Shown here piece after piece: positions 49,477-56,888 of a DNA stretch of 64,000 nucleotides. This DNA comes from Desulfovibrio legallii (lineage in GTDB: Bacteria; Desulfobacterota; Desulfovibrionia; Desulfovibrionales; Desulfovibrionaceae): contig NZ_FNBX01000015.1 of NCBI RefSeq assembly GCF_900102485.1, positions 1 to 64,000 of the forward strand, written 5' to 3'. The translations under genes and the position numbers were made by a program. The notes under the pieces are model-generated. The model did not search any database and was not told the origin of the DNA. It saw only the letters and a list, made by a program, of their open reading frames with translations. How positions within the stretch are numbered: position 1 is the stretch's first letter; each line of letters begins with the position of its first letter.

Positions 49477-51117
49477 TCACTGCTGAGGAGGGGCGGCGGC
49501 AAGGCCGCGTCTGGCGATGAGCCAGCGGCCGTTGCTCCAGAGGATGCTCCCCTGCCGCGCGATCTGTTCTTGAAGGGAAGTGTCGCCGCACAAAAACCAC
49601 TGCGCGCCAGAAGCCAGCCAGGCGGCTGTCGCCCCCTGGGCGCTGCTGACATCGGCCAGCGCCAGCCAGCGCGCCGCCCCTTGCGGGTCTTGGTTATAGA
49701 GGTAGGAAGAGCCGTCTTTGAAGGCGTAGGTCAGGGGCCGGTACAGCCGGTAGCGCACGGCCATGGCGTCCGGGGCGGCAAAAACAGGCGCCTGCGGCGG
49801 CACAAGCCGCTGCAGGGCTTCCAGCGCCTGGGCGTAGTCCGCCCCGCGGCGCAAAACCTCCTGCACCGCCGCGGGCTGCTGCAGGCCCAGAGCCTGACGG
49901 AAGGCGAACCGCGCTCCGGAAGCCCAGCGCCCCTGGTCCCAAACCAGTACGCAGACAAAGATGACTGCAGCCGCGGCCGCGGCCCGGCGGGGGGCGCGCT
50001 GCCAAAAGCAGGCAAAGGCGCAGATAATCATAAGCCAGCATAAAAGAATGACGAACCTGGTGCCGCGAAGAAGCTCGGAGCCCAGGGGCAGCCTGTGGAG
50101 GGTTTCCGCAAGGCTTGCTTCCGTTACGGAAAGCAGGGCCGCAAGGCAAACGCCCAGGAACAGGGTGGGCGTTATGGCCGCCAGGCGCTTCATGGGCGGC
50201 GTGCCGCAGCGCCTGGTAATGAAAAAGCCGACAAGGCCGCCGAGCATAAGGGGAAAGGCGTCGTTGCGGTAGTGCAGCAGGCTGATGAGCCTGTGCCAGC
50301 GGTTGCCTTCGTCCTCAATGAAGCGTTGGTCGAAAACCTGCTGCAGCACGGCCAGATCCTGCGCCGTAAAGGGCGTGGCGTGCTTGATGGAGCTGCAGAG
50401 GTAGAGCAGGGTGGGGAGGCTCCAGGCCATAAGGCTCAGCAGCAGCCGGAGGCCGTGCCGCGGCAGACTGTCGCCCGGCGCCCGGTGGAAAAAAAAGACC
50501 GTAAACAGCATGCAGCTTGCCACAAGCGAGCTGATGCCGTGCAGGTACATGCCGCAGCCAGAGGCGAACAGGATGACGGGCCGCCACTGCGGCTTGTCAA
50601 GGGCGGCAAGCGTGCCCGCCAGCAACACGGGGAACAGGGCTGCATAAAAAACCCTGGGCGTGATGTCGCCCGATCCGAACCCCCAGTAAGTGCCGAAGTT
50701 GACCCATACGGTCACGCCCGTGAGCAGGGCGAACAGGGCGGCCGGCAGGGGCGCGCCCAGCAGGCGGCGGCCCAGATAGTAGCAGCCGACGTAATGGAGG
50801 AAAACGCCCGCCGCGCCGGCCCGCAGCAGGCCCTGCACCACATCGCCGCCGGGCTGGAGCAGCGCCGCCAGCGAGGACTCAAAGTTGATGATGGAATTGG
50901 CGGTGGTGGGCACGGCCAGCAAGGGATCCTGCGCAAAGAGCCCCCGGTGCAGCTCGCCGGCCATGTTCTGCGCGTAGCAGCAGAGGTCGCTGCTGATGGC
51001 GAGCCCGTTGGAGGAAAGCTGCGTCACGCCCCACAGGCCGACCAGGGCATAGGCCGCAACGGCGAACAGAAAGACCATATCCCAGAGCATATATTGGGGG
51101 GGGCGGGTGCGTGTCAT
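49477..51117 (-). CDS. Multi-spanning membrane protein, possible GT-C-type glycosyltransferase
   Basis: A 546-residue protein with about ten hydrophobic helices (residues about 12-405) and a soluble C-terminal part (about 425-546). The layout and position ahead of GT2 and GtrA genes fit the serotype-specific Gtr or GT-C class. That class transfers sugars from polyprenyl phosphate in the periplasm. I see no diagnostic DXD/EXD in the first loop, although SSDLCCYAQN and TPRVFYAALFP lie where GT-C loops would. The function is inferred from context. It is the first gene of the operon. Confidence 0.6.
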   Translation of the reverse strand: MTRTRPPQYMLWDMVFLFAVAAYALVGLWGVTQLSSNGLAISSDLCCYAQNMAGELHRGLFAQDPLLAVPTTANSIINFESSLAALLQPGGDVVQGLLRAGAAGVFLHYVGCYYLGRRLLGAPLPAALFALLTGVTVWVNFGTYWGFGSGDITPRVFYAALFPVLLAGTLAALDKPQWRPVILFASGCGMYLHGISSLVASCMLFTVFFFHRAPGDSLPRHGLRLLLSLMAWSLPTLLYLCSSIKHATPFTAQDLAVLQQVFDQRFIEDEGNRWHRLISLLHYRNDAFPLMLGGLVGFFITRRCGTPPMKRLAAITPTLFLGVCLAALLSVTEASLAETLHRLPLGSELLRGTRFVILLCWLMIICAFACFWQRAPRRAAAAAAVIFVCVLVWDQGRWASGARFAFRQALGLQQPAAVQEVLRRGADYAQALEALQRLVPPQAPVFAAPDAMAVRYRLYRPLTYAFKDGSSYLYNQDPQGAARWLALADVSSAQGATAAWLASGAQWFLCGDTSLQEQIARQGSILWSNGRWLIARRGLAAAPPQQ

Positions 51118-51273
51118 TGTTTGAGCGCCTGCAGCGTGCGGTCCTGTGCCGTGAAGATTGTTGTCCCGTCGGCGCGGGGCGCGGACGGAGCAACGGGTTG
51201 CCGCGTCGGGAAGCCCGTCGGGCTCTGTGCGCGCGCAACCTTGCGTAAAACATCTATCGTGCGAAGATTAATT

Positions 51274-51302
51274 TTTGTAACGAATTGGAAGAAGTATTGC
51301 AA
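51274..51302 (-). promoter_or_regulatory. Candidate promoter of the glycan operon
   Basis: On the minus strand TTGCAA, 17 bp and TACAAA lie about 155 bp upstream of the membrane protein start, in an AT-rich patch. Apart from this and the hairpin at 51408-51440, the 363-bp gap 51118-51480 holds nothing recognisable. Confidence 0.45.
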
Positions 51303-51407
51303 GGTGGCGCGGCCCGGACGCCGGAACTTTTGCCTGAGAAGTCGGGCCGTTTTTGTGCGGCGCGGAAGGCCCGCAGGGAAGGTGGCGCGAAGCTGCCTCC
51401 GGGAGCA

Positions 51408-51440
51408 GGGAAGGAAGCGCTGGGGTACAGTTTCCTTCCC
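51408..51440 (-). terminator. Inverted repeat after nfnB, possible terminator
   Basis: GGGAAGGAA (51408-51416) pairs with TTCCTTCCC (51432-51440) around a 15-base loop, 40-70 bp after the nfnB stop. No T-run follows on the minus strand, so termination is only possible, not shown. Confidence 0.4.
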
Positions 51441-51480
51441 CGCTCCGGGACGCATTCACAACTGGCGTGCGGCTGGGGCC

Positions 51481-52899
51481 TCAGCCCCGCAGGCGGCGGA
51501 CAATCTCCTGCCCTGCGCGGCGGCCAGCGCCCATGGCCAGGATGACGGTGGCCGCGCCGGTGACGATGTCGCCGCCGGCGAAGACGTTGGGAATGGAAGT
51601 CTCGCCCGTTTCCTCATGAACCTGGATGTAGCCGCGCTGGGTTTTGACCAGGTCGGGGGTGGCGTCCAGGAGGATGGGGTTGGAGCGGGTGCCCAGGGCC
51701 ACAATGGCCAGGTCCGTGGGCATGTCGTATTCCGAGCCGGCGATGGGCACGGGGCGGCGACGGCCCGAGGCGTCGGGTTCGCCCAGCTCCATCTTCTGCA
51801 GGGTAACGGAAGTCAGGTGCAGCTCCGCGTTGCCGTTGAAGCGCAGGGGCGCGGAGAGCATGGCAAACTGCACGCCTTCTTCTTCGGCGTGTTCCACTTC
51901 TTCCAGGCGGGCGGGCATTTCGGCCCTGGTGCGGCGGTAGACAATGTGCACGCTTTCCGCGCCCATGCGCAGGGCTGTGCGGGCCGCATCCATGGCCACG
52001 TTGCCCGCGCCGAATACGGTGACGTTTTTGCCGGGGAAGGCCGGGGTGTCCTGCTTGGGGAAGTCGTAGGCCCGGCCCAGGTTCACGCGGGTAAGGTATT
52101 CGTTGGCCGAGAACACGCCCACCAGATTTTCACCGGGCACGCCCAGAAAGGTGGGCAGGCCCGCGCCCACGCCGATGAACACGGCGTCGTATTCCTTGCG
52201 CAGATCCGCCACATCCACGGTGCGGCCGCCCACGCTGTTGAGGTGGAACTCCACGCCGGACTGGCGCAGGCCGTCAATCTCCGTGGCTACAACGCTCTTG
52301 GGCAGGCGGAAGGCGGGGATGCCGTAGATGAGCACGCCGCCGGGCTCGTGCAGGGCTTCAAACACGTCCACCCGGATGCCCGCGGCGGCGCAGACGCCCG
52401 CACAGGTCAGGGAGGAGGGGCCGGAACCGATGCAGGCCACCTTTTTGCCGTCCAGGGGCAGGGAGCAGGCATTGGTGCCGGTTACCTGCTCGCAGGCGGT
52501 GGTGGCGATGTAGGTATCGGCCACAAAGCGCTCCAGCCGACCGATGGCCACGGGCTGGCCCTTGGCCTTGAGCACGCACTTGCCTTCGCACTGGTGCTCC
52601 TGCGGGCAGACCCGGCCGCAGACCGCAGGGAGGCTGTTGGTGCTTTTGATGATGCGGTAGGCGGCGTCCATGTTGTTCTGGGCCACCTGGTGGATGAAGT
52701 CGCGGATGGGCACTTCCACCGGGCAGCCGGTGACGCAGAGGGGTTTTTTGCACTGCAGGCAGCGCGCGGCCTCCTGCAGGGCCATTTCCCTGGTGTAGCC
52801 CAGGGCCACTTCCTCAAAATTGCCGCGTCGCACGGCGGCGGGCTGACAGGGCATGGGCGTCCTGGGGGCCACGGTCTTTTTGGGTTTGCTAGTTTCCAT
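51481..52899 (-). CDS. nfnB: NfnB-like large subunit of ferredoxin:NADP+ transhydrogenase (glutamate synthase-type)
   Basis: A 472-residue flavoprotein. The N-terminal Fe-S region has CLQCKKPLCVTGCPVEVPI and CGRVCPQEHQCEGKC, giving two [4Fe-4S] clusters. Two nucleotide folds follow: GKKVACIGSGPSSL (FAD) and VTVFGAGNVAMDAARTALR (NADP). The end has NVFAGGDIVTGAATVILAMGAGR. It resembles the small subunit of glutamate synthase, but pairing with the NfnA-like gene indicates the electron-bifurcating NfnAB complex (NADH-dependent reduced ferredoxin:NADP+ oxidoreductase). ATG 52899 overlaps the nfnA end by 11 bp. Confidence 0.88.
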   Translation of the reverse strand: METSKPKKTVAPRTPMPCQPAAVRRGNFEEVALGYTREMALQEAARCLQCKKPLCVTGCPVEVPIRDFIHQVAQNNMDAAYRIIKSTNSLPAVCGRVCPQEHQCEGKCVLKAKGQPVAIGRLERFVADTYIATTACEQVTGTNACSLPLDGKKVACIGSGPSSLTCAGVCAAAGIRVDVFEALHEPGGVLIYGIPAFRLPKSVVATEIDGLRQSGVEFHLNSVGGRTVDVADLRKEYDAVFIGVGAGLPTFLGVPGENLVGVFSANEYLTRVNLGRAYDFPKQDTPAFPGKNVTVFGAGNVAMDAARTALRMGAESVHIVYRRTRAEMPARLEEVEHAEEEGVQFAMLSAPLRFNGNAELHLTSVTLQKMELGEPDASGRRRPVPIAGSEYDMPTDLAIVALGTRSNPILLDATPDLVKTQRGYIQVHEETGETSIPNVFAGGDIVTGAATVILAMGAGRRAGQEIVRRLRG

Positions 52900-53731
52900 G
52901 AGCGGACCTCTGGTAGGCTTCAAGAGAAATGCGTTCCTGCTCCCGGTAGGCGGCCAGCCGACGGCGCAGCTCTGGGAAATCCACTTCGTGGCCGTCAAAT
53001 TCGGGGCCGTCCACGCAGGCAAACTTGGTTTTGCCGCCCACGCTCACACGGCAGGCGCCGCACATGCCGATGCCGTCCACCATGATGGGGTTGAGGCTCA
53101 CCGTGGTCTTGACGCCGAAAGGACGGGTGGTTTCGGCCACGGCGGCCATCATGGGCACGGGGCCCACGGCCACCACCTCAAAGACGGCCTTGTCCTTTTC
53201 CAGGCGGTCCCGCAGCAGGTCGGTGACCAGCCCCTTGTGGCCGTAGCTGCCGTCGTCCGTAGAGATAAGCAGCTCGTCCACAAAGGAGGCCAGCTCCTTC
53301 TCAAACAGCAGCAAGTCCTTGCTGCGCGCGCCGATGATGCCCACCACCCGGTTGCCCACGCGGGCGTGGCCTTTGGCGATGTGGTGCATGGCGGCAATGC
53401 CCGTGCCGCCGCCCACGCAGATCACGGTGCCGTGTTTTTCAATGTGGGTGGGGTGCCCCAGGGGACCGCAGACGTCCAGAATGGCGTCGCCCTGGTTCAG
53501 TTCCTCCAGCATGGCCGTGGTTTTGCCCATGACCAGGTAAACGATGGTGATGGTGCCCTGCGCGGGATCGGTATCCGCGATGGTCAGGGGGATGCGCTCG
53601 CCCTGGGGGCTCACGCGCAGCATAACAAAGTGCCCAGGCCGCGCTTTTTGGGCGATCTGCGGCGCGTGGAGCACCAGTTTGCTGGTTTTGCCCGGGATCA
53701 GGCGTTCCTTGTGCAAAATGGGTGTCGGCAT
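52889..53731 (-). CDS. nfnA: NfnA-like small subunit (FAD, [2Fe-2S]) of ferredoxin:NADP+ transhydrogenase
   Basis: A 280-residue protein of the dihydroorotate dehydrogenase electron-transfer subunit type. The FAD domain has ERIPLTIADTD. The NAD domain has VICVGGGTGIAAMHHIAKGH. A C-terminal [2Fe-2S] cluster is formed by CGACRVSVGG and FACVDG. Paired with NfnB it couples exergonic and endergonic electron transfer between NAD(H), NADP(H) and ferredoxin in the cytoplasm. GAGGAGA precedes the ATG. Confidence 0.88.
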   Translation of the reverse strand: MPTPILHKERLIPGKTSKLVLHAPQIAQKARPGHFVMLRVSPQGERIPLTIADTDPAQGTITIVYLVMGKTTAMLEELNQGDAILDVCGPLGHPTHIEKHGTVICVGGGTGIAAMHHIAKGHARVGNRVVGIIGARSKDLLLFEKELASFVDELLISTDDGSYGHKGLVTDLLRDRLEKDKAVFEVVAVGPVPMMAAVAETTRPFGVKTTVSLNPIMVDGIGMCGACRVSVGGKTKFACVDGPEFDGHEVDFPELRRRLAAYREQERISLEAYQRSAHGN

Positions 53732-53763
53732 AGGCTCTCCTCATTCAAGCAGCATTGCCGCCG

Positions 53764-53792
53764 ATAGTAGCCATGACGCGCAAGCCTTGCAA
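53764..53792 (-). promoter_or_regulatory. Candidate sigma-70 promoter of nfnAB
   Basis: On the minus strand TTGCAA, 17 bp and TACTAT lie about 33 bp upstream of the nfnA start. Further upstream a separated inverted repeat ATGGTAT...ATACCAT (about 53812-53850) could be an operator. Nothing else stands out in 53732-54046. Confidence 0.55.
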
Positions 53793-54046
53793 GCGGCGCG
53801 CGATTTGTAATGGTATCGCGACATCTTTTGCGGATTTTTATACCATAAGGGCGGAGGGATTTGGCCGTGCCGGGCCGGCTGCCGCAAAAAAGGCCGGTTG
53901 GACGGTTTTGGGCCTAAAGAAGGTTTTTTTGTTACCGATAGTAGTAAGTGTTGTGGAAAAGCAGAAGGCTCAGGGCCCCGCCGCGGCGGCGGGCGTCTGC
54001 GCCTTCTATAAACGGGAAGCAATGACCGATTCAGGGAGGAATGGTC

Positions 54047-54331
54047 ATGACGTACGACTGGTTGCATGCGCTTCCCACGGCGGCCTCGCCGCCGGAGCCT
54101 GAGAGCGCGCCCGCGCGGCGCGACCTGGAGGCTCTGGAGCGCTACCTTGCCGTGCTGGAAGCGAACCGAAGGGCCGGCCGCACGGCGGTGACAGATGCGG
54201 TGCTGGCCCTGGATATGGCAGGATTTGTGCGGCAAAGCCTGCGCGAGCCGGGTAGACGCCCCTGCGGCGTCAGCCCGGCAGTGCTGGCCATGACTCTGGT
54301 GCGGCGCACGGTGGACGCGCCGGAGCAGTAA
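54047..54331 (+). CDS. Small conserved-looking hypothetical protein
   Basis: A 94-residue protein, not recognised. The start ATG 54047 is chosen because AGGGAGGA lies 6 bases upstream; the ATG at 54041 would be too close. The sequence is mainly helical (ARRDLEALERYLAVLEANRRAG, TDAVLALDMAGFVRQSLRE), soluble and without Cys. It stands alone and is followed by a strong terminator, which supports a real gene. Confidence 0.6.
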   Translation: MTYDWLHALPTAASPPEPESAPARRDLEALERYLAVLEANRRAGRTAVTDAVLALDMAGFVRQSLREPGRRPCGVSPAVLAMTLVRRTVDAPEQ

Positions 54332-54398
54332 CGCAGCAACAACCGTTCCCGGAGGTTCGGCCCTGGCCCTGAAACCTGCGTGGAATCCGCCTGTGGAA

Positions 54399-54445
54399 GC
54401 GCCGTCGCGCGGGCTTGATGAAGCCCCGCGGCGGCGCTGTTTTTT
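54399..54445 (+). terminator. Rho-independent terminator
   Basis: GCGCCGTCGCGCGGGCTT pairs with AAGCCCCGCGGCGGCGC around GATG, with one mismatch or bulge, and is followed by TGTTTTTT. It lies about 70 bp after the small hypothetical gene. The rest of 54332-54782 is GC-rich with no gene I can support. Confidence 0.88.
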
Positions 54446-54782
54446 GCAGGTCAGGGCCGCGTGGCGGGGCCCCAGCGACGGCGCAGGCAAGAGGCCCGGC
54501 GTACAGGCGCACGCGCAAACCCACGGCGGCGGGCTGCATGACGTGCCTGCCGACGCAAGCGGACCCGCCCCGCCCCGTCCCCGTCTTCGGCGGCGGGCTT
54601 TGCAGAGAGGTGAACCCACGTTGCCGCTTCGCGGCGACGGCCGCGAGGATTTGCCTTCCTTCAGCGCGCGTTTTGGGTTATACTTGCCCTGCCGCCGGGC
54701 TGCGGGCCGCCACCGCGGCCTGCGGCAATAGTTGTCGGCAGCGCGGGGAAGCGGTTGCAACGCCGCTCCGCAAGGAGGACGT

Positions 54783-55400
54783 ATGGACGGGCAGCGCGCC
54801 TTGCGGCGGGCCATTTTTCTGGATCGGGACGGCACCCTGAACAAAGACACGGGCTATGTGCACCGCAAGGAGGATTGGCAGTGGCTGCCCGGCGTGGCGG
54901 AGGCGCTCAAACGCTTCCGCGCCGTGGGCTACGCCCTGGTGGTGGTGAGCAACCAGTCCGGCCTGGCGCGGGGCATGTACGATCTGGCGGACCTGCGCGC
55001 CCTGGAAGCCTGGGTTGACGCGGACCTGGCGGCCAAAGGCGCGGCCATTGACGCCTGGTACTACTGCCCGCATTTGCCGGAGCTGACCGGCCCCTGCACA
55101 TGCCGCAAGCCCGCGCCGGGCCTGCTGCTGCGCGCTGCGGCAGAAATGGGCCTGGACCTTGCGCGATCCTGGATGGTGGGCGACAGGGTGCGCGACGTGG
55201 AGGCGGGGCTGGCGGCGGGCTGCCGCTGCGTGCTGCTGCGCCCGGCACAGGGCGGCTACGAGGCGGACGCGCCCGTGCCCGAAGGCGTGGCCGTTGCCCC
55301 GCATCTGCCCGCGGCGGAGGTGCTTATTCTGGGGCCGGAGCTGCGCCGTCTGCGCGCGGAACGCGAAATTCGCGCCAGCAGATTAAAAGATATGGGTTAA
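54783..55400 (+). CDS. gmhB: D-glycero-beta-D-manno-heptose-1,7-bisphosphate 7-phosphatase
   Basis: A 205-residue HAD-superfamily phosphatase of LPS heptose synthesis. The nucleophile motif FLDRDGTLNKD is at residues 12-22. The second motif is VVSNQSGLARG. The GmhB zinc site is formed by CPH...CTCRKP. The last motif is MVGDRVRDVEAG. A strong AAGGAGG site precedes ATG 54783. Its stop overlaps tail-to-tail by 4 bp with the small gene on the other strand. No other LPS genes are adjacent. Confidence 0.92.
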   Translation: MDGQRALRRAIFLDRDGTLNKDTGYVHRKEDWQWLPGVAEALKRFRAVGYALVVVSNQSGLARGMYDLADLRALEAWVDADLAAKGAAIDAWYYCPHLPELTGPCTCRKPAPGLLLRAAAEMGLDLARSWMVGDRVRDVEAGLAAGCRCVLLRPAQGGYEADAPVPEGVAVAPHLPAAEVLILGPELRRLRAEREIRASRLKDMG

Positions 55401-55690
55401 TGAGGCGTGTCCGACAGCGCGTGCAAAAGACTTCTGGCCTGGGCAATTATCTGTGTATCCACGTTCTTCGCTTTAAAAGCTACATAGGTAAGACATTCAC
55501 GCAGGAGTAGGGCGTCTGAAAAAATTTTTTTGGCAGCGCTGGCTCTTATTCCGGCTCCCGCTTCATTGGAGATTTGTTTTTCTATTTGATAACGCAGTGC
55601 GGCACTGTTTTCAGGTTTAGAGCTCCAAAAGGAATATTCAGTTATAAAGATTTTTATTCCAAGAGATTGCAATGCGCGTGGAGCTGGCAT
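55397..55690 (-). CDS. Small hypothetical protein downstream of fliM
   Basis: A 97-residue protein, not recognised. An excellent AAGGAGG site 5 bases before ATG 55690 and a 20-bp gap to the fliM stop indicate a real gene in the fliM operon. It is clearly more AT-rich and Lys/Ile-rich than its neighbours (GIKIFITEYSFWSSKPE, IEKQISNE, VAFKAKNVDTQ), suggesting a different origin. No membrane helix or Cys pattern is visible. It overlaps gmhB by 4 bp at the 3' ends. Confidence 0.65.
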   Translation of the reverse strand: MPAPRALQSLGIKIFITEYSFWSSKPENSAALRYQIEKQISNEAGAGIRASAAKKIFSDALLLRECLTYVAFKAKNVDTQIIAQARSLLHALSDTPH

Positions 55691-55710
55691 CTGCCCTCCT
55701 TGCGGTCAAG

Positions 55711-56691
55711 CTATGTATACTGCGGTTCGTTTTCTTTAATGATCTGGAAGGACTTCATGGCTTTGACCGTGCCGGCTATGCCCTGGTACTTGCGCACGCC
55801 CGCCACCGTGCAGGTAAGCAGGTCTTCCTGGTCCGTATCCAGCGCCAGCACGTCGCCCACCTGCATGCGCAGGAGCTGGTTGCCGGTGATGGTGGTGCGG
55901 CCGAAAAGCACCTTGAGCTCCACGGGCGTTTCCATAAGCCGTTCTTTGAGCCGGGCCACCCAGGCGTGGTCCACCTCCAGGCGTTCGGTCTGGAAGCTGG
56001 CGTGCAGCTTGGAGCGGATGGGCTCAATGGTGGCGTAGGGCAGGCAGATGACCATGGAGCCCAGGGCTGTATCCAGCTCCACTTCAAAAGTGATGACCAC
56101 CACCACGTCGCTGGGCGGCACAATGGCCGCGAACTGGGGGTTGATCTCGCTGCGCACCAGCTCCAGCTTCACGTCGTGCACGGGCCGCCAGGATTCCTCC
56201 ATGTTGTCCAGGGCGATCTTGACGATCTTGTCCACTACGGCCTGCTCAATGCGGGTGAATTCGCGGCCCTCCACCTTGGGCTGGGAGCCGGAGCCGCCGA
56301 AGACGTTCTCCACCAGAGCGAAGACCAGGCGCGAATCCACAATCATAATGGCGTTGCCGCGCAGAGGATCCATTTTAAAAATATTGATGGAGGTGGGCAC
56401 GGGCAGGGAGCGCATAAACTCCCCGAACTTGGTCATGTCTATGGAAATGGGGTTGAGCTCCACCCTTTTGCGCACGGCATTGGAAAGGGCGTTGGTGCAG
56501 AGGCGGGCAAAGCGGTCGTTGACGATCTCCAGCACGGGCATGCACCCGCGGATGATGCGGTCCTGATTGGCCAGATCAAAAGGCACAATGCCGGAGTCGT
56601 CCTCCGGCGTTTCGGTCTCGCTTTCGATTTCGCCGCCCGTCAGCCCCCGCAACAGGGCGTCCACTTCGTCTTGCGCCAGAACTTTGTTCAT
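55711..56691 (-). CDS. fliM: Flagellar motor switch protein FliM
   Basis: A 326-residue C-ring protein. The N-terminus MNKVLAQDEVDALLRGLTGG has the FliM Q-D-E-I-D-A-L-L pattern, which precedes the CheY-P binding part. The CheC-like middle domain (about 45-230) has PLRGNAIMIVDSRLVFALVENVFGG. The SpoA domain (about 245-320) includes VELKVLFGRTTITGNQLLRMQVGDVL. The length is normal. It receives CheY-P to switch rotation. It is probably transcribed from the sigma-54 promoter at 56750. Confidence 0.96.
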   Translation of the reverse strand: MNKVLAQDEVDALLRGLTGGEIESETETPEDDSGIVPFDLANQDRIIRGCMPVLEIVNDRFARLCTNALSNAVRKRVELNPISIDMTKFGEFMRSLPVPTSINIFKMDPLRGNAIMIVDSRLVFALVENVFGGSGSQPKVEGREFTRIEQAVVDKIVKIALDNMEESWRPVHDVKLELVRSEINPQFAAIVPPSDVVVVITFEVELDTALGSMVICLPYATIEPIRSKLHASFQTERLEVDHAWVARLKERLMETPVELKVLFGRTTITGNQLLRMQVGDVLALDTDQEDLLTCTVAGVRKYQGIAGTVKAMKSFQIIKENEPQYT

Positions 56692-56749
56692 GTCTGCACC
56701 AAACTCCCGCCGGAAGGTCTTGCCGCATCACGGCGTTATTGCTTCATAC

Positions 56750-56765
56750 TGCAAAAAAAAGGCCA
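56750..56765 (-). promoter_or_regulatory. Sigma-54 promoter candidate of fliM
   Basis: On the minus strand TGGCCTT-TTTT-TTGCA keeps the -24 GG and -12 GC at exact spacing and matches TGGC and TTGCW perfectly. The fliM ATG is about 59 bp from the -12. Sigma-54 control of middle flagellar genes is common. Confidence 0.7.
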
Positions 56766-56888
56766 GTTTGACAAGCGGCCGTCCCCAAACGGCCGTCCGC
56801 GTCCCTTGCGCCTGCGTCCGGCTCCTGTTCAAGGGGGCGCAGCCTTCGGCCCCTTGCCTTTGCCCGGGCCTTGGGGCAGGCTGCGGCC

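Noticed and set aside
50095..53085. 996-codon open frame on the plus strand
   Set aside because: It spans two unrelated minus-strand genes and an intergenic gap. His/Gln/Gly-rich shadow.
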